Under the pieces are notes generated by a model. The model saw nothing but the letters and a program-made list of their open reading frames with translations, did no database searches and had not been told where the DNA came from. A DNA stretch of 62,242 bases, taken from positions 1 through 62,242 of the forward strand of contig DAOUTW010000024.1 of NCBI GenBank assembly GCA_030668485.1. Direction: 5' to 3'. The number at the start of each line of letters is the position of its first letter. The first letter of the stretch is position 1. The DNA comes from Candidatus Zixiibacteriota bacterium (GTDB lineage Bacteria; Zixibacteria; MSB-5A5; GN15; JAAZOE01). Made by a program: the position numbers and the translations under genes. Below, piece by piece: positions 25,166 to 33,230 of this stretch.

Positions 25166-25696
25166 ATGAAGGTAGAAAAATACAGAAACCGTTCGCTGTT
25201 TACAGCGCTGTGCATGATATTTGCGATTGTTGTTATGACTGTGTCGGCGCAGGCGGGAGTCGTCGAGATCGGTAAGGGAAAAGAAGTGAAACTGAAATTC
25301 CCGGCCGGTATCCAGATAACTTCGGGCAATGTCACGTCCGGTATTCCAATAGTTTGCTACCTTGCCGAGCCGCTGATAGAAGGTGGCGTCGTCGTGGTCG
25401 AAGAAGGGGCTCAGGCTACCGCTACGGTGACCGAAGTCGAACCGGCCAAAAAAGGCGGCAAATCGGGGAAAATCATAGTAGAATTCACTTCCCTTGATCC
25501 CAAAGGTGAATATAAGCTGCTTACGGAACCAAATATAAAATTGAGCGGGACGCTGGAACGCGAAGGAAAAGGACGCAAGCTTCTGTCATATCTGTTTATC
25601 TTCGGATTGTTCATCAAGGGTGGAGAAGGTGTCGTTTCCCCCGATATGATCTATACAGTGAAGGTCGCCGAGAGCGTCTATCTGGAAAATAAATAG
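25166..25696 (+). CDS. Periplasmic protein at the end of the T6SS operon (TssJ position)
   Basis: The 176-aa protein from ATG 25166 has an N-terminal signal peptide (hydrophobic stretch, then VSAQAG) and no lipobox Cys, so it is likely soluble periplasmic. An AAGGAG site lies ten bases upstream; TTG 25157 gives an extra three residues and no good spacing. The mature part is beta-rich, with LAEPLIEGGVVVVEEGAQATATVTEVEPAKKGGKSG, a pattern seen in FlgT-C-like/SH3-like periplasmic domains. It is the last gene of the cluster, 42 bp after the NTPase. Canonical TssJ is a lipoprotein; this one may take its place or be an outer-membrane or wall-linked accessory. Confidence 0.6.
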   Translation: MKVEKYRNRSLFTALCMIFAIVVMTVSAQAGVVEIGKGKEVKLKFPAGIQITSGNVTSGIPIVCYLAEPLIEGGVVVVEEGAQATATVTEVEPAKKGGKSGKIIVEFTSLDPKGEYKLLTEPNIKLSGTLEREGKGRKLLSYLFIFGLFIKGGEGVVSPDMIYTVKVAESVYLENK

Positions 25697-25721
25697 GGCC
25701 GATCACAAAGGTGATCAGCCC
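25696..25721 (-). terminator. Hairpin between the convergent T6SS and envelope operons
   Basis: The arms GGGC-C-GATCAC and GTGATC-A-GCCC pair with one C/A mismatch around an AAAG loop. Read on the minus strand the hairpin is followed by TATTTATTTT, fitting an intrinsic terminator for the minus-strand operon; it may also stop the T6SS transcript. Confidence 0.6.
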
Positions 25722-25743
25722 CATCAATAATTGAAAATTACCT

Positions 25744-27717
25744 CTACATCCAGTTTAATTCCGGCGGACTGACAAGTCCGTCGGAATCGGTCTTGATCAA
25801 GTAAATATCTTTTCCTCCCGCGCCGGACGAAGTAGTGTAACCGACCGCGATATAACCGCCGTCATCGGCCGGCTTCACACAATAGCCGACATCATCGCCG
25901 GTTCCACCGTAGGTCATATACCATTTCTGGGCGCCGTTGGCGTCTATTTTCCTCAGGTCGACATTGCTGAACTGAGCGCCGACCGTCTGAGTACCGCCAA
26001 CCAAAATGAATCCCAGATCTCTGGTCGGAGAGATTCCAAAGCCGAAATCCTGTCCGGCGAGGCCATAGGTTTTGGTCCATCTGAATGTGCCGTTAATGTC
26101 CATTTTGACGACATAGATATCATTCATACCGGCGCCCTTGGAGCTGGTATTACCGATGATAATATACCCGCCGCCGATTGCCGGTGCGATCCGTATTGCA
26201 TTTCCTTGAGTGTCGTTGTCAAAGGGCTTCTGATTCGTTTGATTCCCAAGTGAATCGGCGAAGACAATAAGAATATTGTCACCGGCGTCGCCCCCCCCCG
26301 CTGATCCTACGAATACAAAACCTCCACCGGGTGCCAGGGCGACTGATTGCCCCTGTGCGAAGACGACTTCAGTGTAATATCGCCTGGCCCAGACCGAATC
26401 TCCCGATAGGTTGGTTTTGACGGCATAGATGTCACTCCCGCCATCCGTAACGCGGGTGCCGGTAATAATGAAACCACCGTCGGCCGTTTGCAGAACAGAG
26501 TGGCTCGATTCTATGTCGCCGCCTGAATAGGTCTTTTGCCAGGACAAATTGCCCGCACCATCGGTTTTTACCAGGTAAAAATCTGAAGGCTGGTCGGGTG
26601 CGAACGAATTCGATTCCCCGGCGATAACATATCCGCCGTCATCGGTCGCAATCGCACTGTACCCGATATCGGTACCTGCCGCGCCATAGGTTTGAGACCA
26701 GACGACGCCGCCCGTTTGATCGACCTCGGCCAGATAAACATCGCTCAATCCGGCCCCGAAGGAAGAGGTTTCACCAACGATGATGAAATTCCCGTTGTGA
26801 GCGGGGCAGACACAATGTCCGATATCATCACCCGCACCGCCGATTGTTTTCTCCCAGGTCGGAATCGGCGGCGGTTCCTCCCAATACAATTCAACCATCG
26901 CACCGTCGGTGTAAATGTCACCCACAGGGACGATGGTGTCGACGCCGGTGTATACATATGTCGGCTGCACCTGGAAAAGAACCGTGGCCGTATCGGTCGC
27001 CCAGTCGCGGTAGGACCGGAACCAGACTCGCGCCAGATGAGCATACCCCGAGGCGTCGACGAGACTCCCTCCCTGCGTATGATATACACCGATGGTATAA
27101 TCGAAGTAACTTTCGCTGGTCTCATACCAGACACCGACGGTATCGCCGTAATCCAATCCCCTCTCGACTCTCATGAAATTTAACGGGCTGTCATTACGAG
27201 AAAAATCGAGATCTATCGAGACGATGTCCCGTACATTGAAAACCGAAATGTCAACATAGAAAGAATCGTTGAGCTGCACGTACTGATAATGAGGCGTCAG
27301 ATTGACCATCGGTACCACAGGGAAGAGGTCGATATTTAATTCTACCTGAACATCCGGTTCGATATCGGCAGTATCTTCGCCCTGATACAGAATGATCCCA
27401 TCCTTATCCAGAGCCCGTGCCACAAAACGCCGTGCCAACCCTGATTCGACTTCCACCTTTGCGACAATAAAACCGTCCTGGGGGTCCTGGGGGACCATCG
27501 GCACAATAATCGATCCGAAATCCTCACCCCAGACCTCCAGTTCATAACGGTCAATGACTGCCAGGTCACCCGGCGAAAGCATTTTGGTGCTCAGCGCTAT
27601 CGTCACATTGGCGTCGTTGCCGCCGTTGACTATTTTTTCCGAACAGCCTGCCAGTAGAAAGACTGCGATAAGGAGGCAAGCCGGAAATATCATCCTGATA
27701 TTGGTTATTATTCTCAT
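25744..27717 (-). CDS. Lipoprotein with cohesin-like and beta-propeller domains
   Basis: The 657-aa protein starts with a lipoprotein signal ending LLAGC. Residues about 30-290 hold beta-rich domains, one cohesin-like (LNDSFYVDISVFNVRDIVSIDLDF). The C-terminal part (about 290-650) is built of seven repeats near 50 residues with the pattern W-x-K-T-Y-G-(x)n-DGGYII-G-T-S-G-G-x-D-I-Y-L-V-K-D, a propeller motif seen in exported proteins of environmental bacteria. An AAGGAGAG site precedes the ATG. It is the last gene of the kinase/CsgG operon and probably sits on the outer membrane surface or in the periplasm. Its ligand is unknown. Confidence 0.75.
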   Translation of the reverse strand: MRIITNIRMIFPACLLIAVFLLAGCSEKIVNGGNDANVTIALSTKMLSPGDLAVIDRYELEVWGEDFGSIIVPMVPQDPQDGFIVAKVEVESGLARRFVARALDKDGIILYQGEDTADIEPDVQVELNIDLFPVVPMVNLTPHYQYVQLNDSFYVDISVFNVRDIVSIDLDFSRNDSPLNFMRVERGLDYGDTVGVWYETSESYFDYTIGVYHTQGGSLVDASGYAHLARVWFRSYRDWATDTATVLFQVQPTYVYTGVDTIVPVGDIYTDGAMVELYWEEPPPIPTWEKTIGGAGDDIGHCVCPAHNGNFIIVGETSSFGAGLSDVYLAEVDQTGGVVWSQTYGAAGTDIGYSAIATDDGGYVIAGESNSFAPDQPSDFYLVKTDGAGNLSWQKTYSGGDIESSHSVLQTADGGFIITGTRVTDGGSDIYAVKTNLSGDSVWARRYYTEVVFAQGQSVALAPGGGFVFVGSAGGGDAGDNILIVFADSLGNQTNQKPFDNDTQGNAIRIAPAIGGGYIIIGNTSSKGAGMNDIYVVKMDINGTFRWTKTYGLAGQDFGFGISPTRDLGFILVGGTQTVGAQFSNVDLRKIDANGAQKWYMTYGGTGDDVGYCVKPADDGGYIAVGYTTSSGAGGKDIYLIKTDSDGLVSPPELNWM

Positions 27718-27729
27718 TTCATGCTCTCC

Positions 27730-28860
27730 TTAGAATGCCGCCCCTATACTGGCCGACAACCGATAGCCGGTCAGGTCGATATCGCCATCATCGGCTTTTC
27801 CAGTATAGTATTTAAACCCAACCCCGAATTCATAATCCTTATTCAGGGTTCGTCCATATTCCATTCCGAAACCGATATTATTGGCTGAGCCGAAGTGGCA
27901 TTCACCTTCAAACTCGTCGCCGGCTATCAGGCGCAATTCGAACACAGGAGCTACATACCAAATTTCCTGATAGTGATAGGCAAACTTCCCAGTCATAGAA
28001 AACTCATTGCCGTAAACCTTGAGACGGTAATCGATTACCTCATCTTCAGAATAACTTTCATTGCGTCCACGGATAAGGTAATTCAGATCACCTTCCAGGG
28101 TGTATGAATTTTCTCCATAGATTATTCCGGCATGAATTCCAAGCTGGTCGCCTTGTTTAAAAAACTTTTTATCCCTAAGCTTGTCAGTACTGAAACTTGA
28201 TAGCGTTATATCGCCAAGCAATACCAGTTTATCTGAACGAGTGTCAGCGTTAGCGCTTATACTCAACATATTGCCCGGTTTATAGTCTCCTTCGTCCTCA
28301 TACGCTTCATACGATCCATTGAATTGATACATGATCGTACCACCCAGACGGCTGTTGCCACTCGACATGGCCGTCCCGGCCAGGAAGTTGATTCCCAGAC
28401 CCTCTCCAAGGCGACGGATCGGAAAACTTACATAGTTCTGAGTCAGAACGGCCATGACCAGCTGTTCTTCCTCATGCGATAGCTTCTTCTTTCCAGTGGG
28501 GAGATTTATCCCCATGCTGAGCAGTATGCGGTCGTCGGACATAGAACCGTTAAGCTGCAGGCGAATGTCACTCATACCCGAAAGCGTATATTCCTCATCG
28601 CCGATATCGACCCTATTTGAGGCATTGGCAGCGAAGAAACGCATTTCCAGGTTGTCCTGAAGAGGAAAGAAGCCACCCACCGGAAACATTAATTGTGAAA
28701 TATCGATCGATCCGGCGCTTTGCCCAATACTCCAATTGCTGTAAATCATCCGCAGGCTGCCGGAAGCGGGCTGACCGTAAACAATCTGACCATAAATTGA
28801 CGATGTCGTGAGAATCATCAGACCGGCCAGTATCGCAAGTATCAATCTATGGTCTCGCAT
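27730..28860 (-). CDS. Outer-membrane beta-barrel-like protein
   Basis: The 376-aa protein has a signal peptide (MRDHRLILAILAGLMILTTS then SIYGQ) and a run of alternating hydrophobic and polar strands with aromatic residues, ending in RLSASIGAAF. A terminal Phe preceded by strand residues is the outer-membrane insertion signature. It starts 14 bp inside the preceding CsgG-like gene (28847-28860 overlap) and lies 12 bp before the propeller lipoprotein. It is likely an outer-membrane component of the same system. No specific transport family is recognised. Confidence 0.7.
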   Translation of the reverse strand: MRDHRLILAILAGLMILTTSSIYGQIVYGQPASGSLRMIYSNWSIGQSAGSIDISQLMFPVGGFFPLQDNLEMRFFAANASNRVDIGDEEYTLSGMSDIRLQLNGSMSDDRILLSMGINLPTGKKKLSHEEEQLVMAVLTQNYVSFPIRRLGEGLGINFLAGTAMSSGNSRLGGTIMYQFNGSYEAYEDEGDYKPGNMLSISANADTRSDKLVLLGDITLSSFSTDKLRDKKFFKQGDQLGIHAGIIYGENSYTLEGDLNYLIRGRNESYSEDEVIDYRLKVYGNEFSMTGKFAYHYQEIWYVAPVFELRLIAGDEFEGECHFGSANNIGFGMEYGRTLNKDYEFGVGFKYYTGKADDGDIDLTGYRLSASIGAAF

Positions 28861-30175
28861 CGAGATTCCCCCGTATTAAGACGGTTCCGAAGCCGCCGAT
28901 ATCGTCTATTCCACCGGTTCGGATCGGTGAATCGGGTGTATTCCCGAATTGATCCAGCCCGCCCGGATCGCCGATGAAGCCGTGAGAATTCAAAGCGCTC
29001 GATTGAAAACGTCCCAGGCCCTCGCCCGATTCTTCCTCATCCGAGGCCGAGGTCAGCTCGGTCTCAAACTCCTGGAAGGCGCCGGGCTTTTCGGATGTGG
29101 TCGGGGCGTTGAGCATAGCCTTTTGCTGCACGGCTGCTTCATCGAAGCCTTTATCCTCATTGACCGCCTGCTGAAACTGAAATTGAGCGGCGTCATACTG
29201 ACCCTGGCTGCGCATGTCCAGCCCGCGGCAGAAGGCCATGAAGGCAAGGTATGACTCGGTCGGAACCTTCTGGATAGCTTCCCGCTCGTCGGCCGTCAAT
29301 TCCAATCCGAGGTTATCCACCACTTTGAATACGAATTGTTTCTGAACCTCGAAAAATTTGTTCACGGCGCCTTCGGTCGAACCGGTCATTGTCGTCAAGC
29401 TGTCGCGAGTATTGACTATCGCTCCGTCAAGCTGGATCACATCATCGCCGATACCAAGTATCGATCCGGTGACAATTTGATTGCTGCCCAGCAAACGCCC
29501 CATTCTCGGCGCTGTCGACTTATCGGAATACTGCGACGAACTCAGTTTCAATTCATTCATAATGGCATCGATTTTCAGCCGGTCGACAACCCGCAACGAT
29601 CTGATTTTGGCCAGATCCATCGCCGTGAATTCCGCCAGCCCCTTGCTCAGCGGCGCCAGTTCCGGCGGCAGGTGAGTGTTATCGAAATCGACCACGGCAA
29701 TGGTATTTTCGGGAATGGTATCGATATTGATTGCCGCTTCATTGGTCAGAGCCGTCGATACTTCCTGCTGAATTTTTTTCGATATCAGGCGGTCGAGATG
29801 CGATCGGATCATTTCCCTTGTTTTCGATCCGGGCTTCAGACTGAGCGAGGTGCGATAGGCGTCGATCGCCTTGCCATAAGCATCCTGCTTTTCATAAATC
29901 AGACCCAGGTAAAGATTGGCCCGGGCGCCGGGCATTATGGCATTGGCCTGCATGAAGGCGTCTTCGGCTCTGGTCAGATCGCCCTGCTTGTAGAAGGCAA
30001 TGCCCAATTCCCGCCACGCGGCAAAACTGGCCGGGTTGGCTGAGATATGTTCATAAAACAGTTTGACCGCGGTATCGTATTCACCCCGATCAACCATCTT
30101 CTTACCCTCTGAATACATGCTCTGCGAACAGCCGACCAGCAGAATAAGAAGCGCGATAGGTATATATTTCAACAT
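28847..30175 (-). CDS. TPR lipoprotein with CsgG/FlgO-like domain
   Basis: The 442-aa protein has a lipoprotein signal (LLILLVGC). The first 110 residues are TPR repeats (YDTAVKLFYEHISANPASFAAWRELG, then LTRAEDAFMQANAIMPG). A CsgG/FlgO-like domain follows (IAVVDFDN, LAEFTAMDLAKIRSLRVVDRLKIDAIMNELKLSS, MGRLLGSNQIVTGSI), then a further TPR-like part (QYDAAQFQFQQAVNED). CsgG-like domains form envelope channels or scaffold oligomers at the outer membrane; FlgO-like ones are periplasmic. A GAGG motif precedes ATG 30175. The gene directly follows a second CsgG-like gene, so the pair may hetero-oligomerise. Confidence 0.8.
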   Translation of the reverse strand: MLKYIPIALLILLVGCSQSMYSEGKKMVDRGEYDTAVKLFYEHISANPASFAAWRELGIAFYKQGDLTRAEDAFMQANAIMPGARANLYLGLIYEKQDAYGKAIDAYRTSLSLKPGSKTREMIRSHLDRLISKKIQQEVSTALTNEAAINIDTIPENTIAVVDFDNTHLPPELAPLSKGLAEFTAMDLAKIRSLRVVDRLKIDAIMNELKLSSSQYSDKSTAPRMGRLLGSNQIVTGSILGIGDDVIQLDGAIVNTRDSLTTMTGSTEGAVNKFFEVQKQFVFKVVDNLGLELTADEREAIQKVPTESYLAFMAFCRGLDMRSQGQYDAAQFQFQQAVNEDKGFDEAAVQQKAMLNAPTTSEKPGAFQEFETELTSASDEEESGEGLGRFQSSALNSHGFIGDPGGLDQFGNTPDSPIRTGGIDDIGGFGTVLIRGNLDARP

Positions 30176-30213
30176 AATCGCCTCACATTAATGAGCCCAT
30201 TCGAGTAAGGTTA

Positions 30214-31266
30214 TCATGACGCCAGCGGGCGATAGATATCCATTTTTCGTTTTGCCTCGGCAAAGGTGTTATCCTTTTCATAAGCCTGCTTGAAGAATTC
30301 GTAAGCCTGCTTATAATCGTACTGATCCATGTAATACAATCCTTTGGAATACATGGTGGCGGCATCGTTCGATTCGGTTCCGGTTTCGTCGATGAATTTG
30401 GCCGTTTCCTTATTCAGGGTGATATCCAGCTTTGCAACCAGGTCCTTGACCAGTTCTTTCTGCATCTTGAAATATTCGGGACGTCCTTCCTTGGTTACGG
30501 TAGCGATTATCTCCGAGGTTTCCACCTTGACAACCTTGATCAGCATCCGCGTATCACGGGAATCGAGCTGGGTGATACTTCCGAAGACCATTAACTGCGC
30601 GCCGAGTAATTTACCTACCTGCACTGCCGACGCGGCCGAAACCATGCCCGATTGCGACATCTCTATTTCCTTCAGGATAAAATCGATTTTATCCCGTTCG
30701 ACCACTTTAAGATCGCTGATGGCGGCAAAATCGGTCTCGAAGAAATCGGCCAGGCCCTTGGTGATAAATCCGAGTTCCTCCTGGTATTTGCCGACCGAAT
30801 AATTGTCGAATTCCATGATCGCGATGGTCTTGATATCCTGATTACCATCACTGGGGCATACCAGAGCGCCTCGCTTTTTGGCGATACTATACCAGCGGTC
30901 ACGCAGTTGTTGCGGCCAGAATTCATATGGCAGATGCAGTTCGCACGGACCAATCGACGCCATTTTTTCAAGGTATTCATACGATTGATCCATATGTACC
31001 TTGCCCTTGCTGTAGGTCAGCATGCTCATCACGGCATAAATGGCGATACTGTCGCGGCCCTCCAGGTCGTCGCGGGTCAAAAGCCCCCCGGCCACCTCCA
31101 GACCTTTATCAAATTCAAGTTCGGTGTAGTACTTGAATACCTGGGCCAGTTGTTCGGCTACCTTCGACTGACCCTGCGGCATAACCTGCGCACTGCCCAA
31201 TGACAGCGCCAAAAATAGAATAGCCGCAATGATGGTTTTCCCCTTAATGGGGTTGCGTGGACTCAT
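30214..31266 (-). CDS. CsgG/FlgO-like exported protein
   Basis: The 350-aa protein starts at ATG 31266, which has GAGGAG upstream; a longer frame adds nine residues without a ribosome site. A signal peptide (IIAAILFLALSLGSAQ) is followed by a helical domain and a CsgG/FlgO-like domain (IAIMEFDN, GLADFFETDFAAISDLKVVERDKIDFILKEIEMS, VQVGKLLGAQLMVFGSI). The C-terminus is TPR-like (DYKQAYEFFKQAYEKDNTF). It is closely similar in plan to the next gene, suggesting an old duplication. Located between the kinase and the TPR/CsgG lipoprotein. Confidence 0.8.
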   Translation of the reverse strand: MSPRNPIKGKTIIAAILFLALSLGSAQVMPQGQSKVAEQLAQVFKYYTELEFDKGLEVAGGLLTRDDLEGRDSIAIYAVMSMLTYSKGKVHMDQSYEYLEKMASIGPCELHLPYEFWPQQLRDRWYSIAKKRGALVCPSDGNQDIKTIAIMEFDNYSVGKYQEELGFITKGLADFFETDFAAISDLKVVERDKIDFILKEIEMSQSGMVSAASAVQVGKLLGAQLMVFGSITQLDSRDTRMLIKVVKVETSEIIATVTKEGRPEYFKMQKELVKDLVAKLDITLNKETAKFIDETGTESNDAATMYSKGLYYMDQYDYKQAYEFFKQAYEKDNTFAEAKRKMDIYRPLAS

Positions 31267-31339
31267 TTTTGACTCCTCTGCAAAAAAGGTCATTTATATA
31301 GATTGTCGTTATTTACCATATATTGAACGAAACTAACGT

Positions 31340-33094
31340 TCAATTTTCGAAGTCAAACCACTCTTTTCCCGCGACACCTTTTTTAAACTCGACCGTCTTG
31401 CTCTTAGATAACTCCTGACCGTCCAGAACCAGGATCACCTCAACTTTATACGATCCAACCGGACGCCTGAAGGTAAAATTGGTGCGATCATCCTGTTCAA
31501 CGCCGTCGATTATCACCAGGGCTCCGTCGATCGGGCGGGAGCCGATAATGACATCTCCCGAGTCTGCAACGGCAACCTTATCCGGTTCCAGCTCCGCTTT
31601 CGGAAAACTGAATGCAAATGTTATACTATCCGAGGCGCCATCAGCAAGGTAAACTCTTTTCGGGATACTTTTTTCCTTGCTCTGGCGGTTGGTGACGCGG
31701 ATATCATGCCAGCCGGTATCGAGAATAGCTGTGGCTTCTGACTCACCTTCACCCCATTTTTGTTCATCAATGTATATATCGCCCCGGGGGCGAACGGAGA
31801 TTACCAACGAGGCCTCCGCAGCCGCCACCGACGCTATATTCACCGTAAATGACATCACCGATGAAAAGTCACTTCTATTACCGTCATTGTCTATCGTCTG
31901 AACGTGCCAGTAGTATGTTCCGTTGGTCAGCGGATCGGATGGGGTATGTTCGGTAGACATCAGCGTTCTGGCATCTACTATATTGACAAAACTCGAATCG
32001 GAAGCGTATTCCAAAGTATAACCGACATTACCCTCGTCAGGTCCCTGCCAGGAGAAGGTTGGTATCGGCATATTTATGATCGCGTTTTGCGGTGGCGACA
32101 GCGGCTGGGGTGGGGCGAGAGCGTCTGATCCTCCCGAGAGTATCAAATAAACAATGGCTGCACATACTATCACCACGGAGGCCACAATGATTGGCAGCTT
32201 TTTTGAACCTGGCTTACCGGGCGGAACCTGTGGCTTGGTCTCAGGCGTCGGCGGTGGCGAGTCAATCTTCTTTGCCGCACCGACCTCGCCGCGCAAGGCG
32301 TCGATAGCCGTTTTCATGGCAATGGCCGATTCAAACCGTTCACCCGGATCTCTGGCCAATGCCTTGACAATTAATTCGCCGACTTTTTTGGGGATATCGG
32401 AATTGAGTTCCCGAGGATTCGGAGGATCATTGAACATCTTGGCATCGCGCAAGGCAAACTGATTGTCACCTTTGTACGGCAGTTCGCCGGTCAGCATATA
32501 ATACAGCGTCGTTCCCACGGCGTAAACATCCACCAAAGCATAATTGATTGCTTCGGTTGGATTAAATTGCTCCGGGGGCATATAAGCCGGTGTTCCGCAC
32601 GAGGTTCCTGCGATAGTTAGATTGGGATCGGTTTTACTCTTGGCGATCCCAAAATCGATGATCTTGACCTGGCTTCGTTTATCCACCATGATATTGCCCG
32701 GCTTGATATCCCGGTGGAAAATATCCTTCTGATGCGCAAATTCCAATGTTTCCAGGACGTCACTGATTATTTTCAGAGATTCGGCGACCGGAAGTTGCTC
32801 ATCTTTTTTTATCATGTCCTCGAGGGCGCTACCGTCGATAAACTCCATGGCAATAACAAAATCGTCGCCATGATTGAAAAAATGCTTGATCCGGCAGACA
32901 TTTGATTGACCGTCCAAAAGGGCCAGCTTGTCCGCCTCCTGGCGGAATCGGTCGGCCAGACGGGAGTCGGTGAGAATCTTCAGGACCACCTTCAGGTTGG
33001 GCACATCCTTGTGGACAGCCAGAAAAACCTGAGCCATACCGCCGGCGCCGATTTTCTTCAAGATCTTGTAATTTCCGATAAATTCTTCAGCCAT
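31340..33094 (-). CDS. Transmembrane Ser/Thr protein kinase with extracytoplasmic FN3-like and PEGA-like domains
   Basis: The 584-aa protein has a complete Hanks-type kinase domain: GAGGMAQVFL, Lys39, HRDIKPGN (Asp129), DFG at 147-149 and GTPAYMPPEQ. A Pro-rich linker and one membrane span (about residues 300-319) lead to an outside region with an FN3-like fold (PTFSWQGPDEGNVGYTLEYASDSSF, then GTYYWHVQTIDNDGNRSDF) and PEGA-like beta repeats (RPRGDIYIDEQKWGEGES; RPIDGALVIIDG). The kinase probably senses an envelope signal. It heads an operon with CsgG-like and outer-membrane proteins, just beyond the T6SS. No FHA partner was seen, so a T6SS link is speculative. Confidence 0.88.
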   Translation of the reverse strand: MAEEFIGNYKILKKIGAGGMAQVFLAVHKDVPNLKVVLKILTDSRLADRFRQEADKLALLDGQSNVCRIKHFFNHGDDFVIAMEFIDGSALEDMIKKDEQLPVAESLKIISDVLETLEFAHQKDIFHRDIKPGNIMVDKRSQVKIIDFGIAKSKTDPNLTIAGTSCGTPAYMPPEQFNPTEAINYALVDVYAVGTTLYYMLTGELPYKGDNQFALRDAKMFNDPPNPRELNSDIPKKVGELIVKALARDPGERFESAIAMKTAIDALRGEVGAAKKIDSPPPTPETKPQVPPGKPGSKKLPIIVASVVIVCAAIVYLILSGGSDALAPPQPLSPPQNAIINMPIPTFSWQGPDEGNVGYTLEYASDSSFVNIVDARTLMSTEHTPSDPLTNGTYYWHVQTIDNDGNRSDFSSVMSFTVNIASVAAAEASLVISVRPRGDIYIDEQKWGEGESEATAILDTGWHDIRVTNRQSKEKSIPKRVYLADGASDSITFAFSFPKAELEPDKVAVADSGDVIIGSRPIDGALVIIDGVEQDDRTNFTFRRPVGSYKVEVILVLDGQELSKSKTVEFKKGVAGKEWFDFEN

Positions 33095-33100
33095 GCTCCG

Positions 33101-33129
33101 AATATATACTGTCCAAAATATAAGGGCAA
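33101..33129 (-). promoter_or_regulatory. Possible promoter of the kinase gene, giving a near-leaderless mRNA
   Basis: On the minus strand TTGCCC (33124-33129) and TATATT (33101-33106) are 17 bases apart. The -10 box ends six bases before the kinase ATG (33094), so transcription would begin at or inside the start codon. GGAG lies only one base from the ATG, too close to work. Either the mRNA is leaderless or the site is spurious. Confidence 0.4.
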
Positions 33130-33164
33130 CTTTAATTGGCAGGCTTTGGAGTCATCGGCGGCAA

Positions 33165-33190
33165 GAAAAAACCCCGCCGTGGCGGGGTTT
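33165..33190 (-). terminator. Rho-independent terminator of the SLC13 operon
   Basis: On the minus strand AAACCCCGCC and GGCGGGG form a GC-rich hairpin followed by TTTTTTC. It sits 40 bp downstream of the SLC13 stop codon and separates that operon from the kinase gene. Confidence 0.9.
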
Positions 33191-33230
33191 CTCAATTGTG
33201 ATTCGGTAACCTAACAAAAACGGTACTGAT

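Noticed and set aside
36-25696. The cluster as an extracellular contractile injection system (Afp/PVC-like)
   Set aside because: TssK, ClpV, Hcp of T6SS type and VgrG/PAAR are present, and a membrane-anchored complex follows; eCIS lack TssK and membrane components.
25166-25696. The periplasmic protein as a canonical TssJ
   Set aside because: TssJ is a lipoprotein; this one has a signal peptide without a lipobox Cys, so only positional equivalence is claimed.
29336-30043. 235-aa plus-strand ORF opposite the TPR/CsgG gene
   Set aside because: It is an antisense shadow of a gene with a clear lipoprotein signal and domain order.
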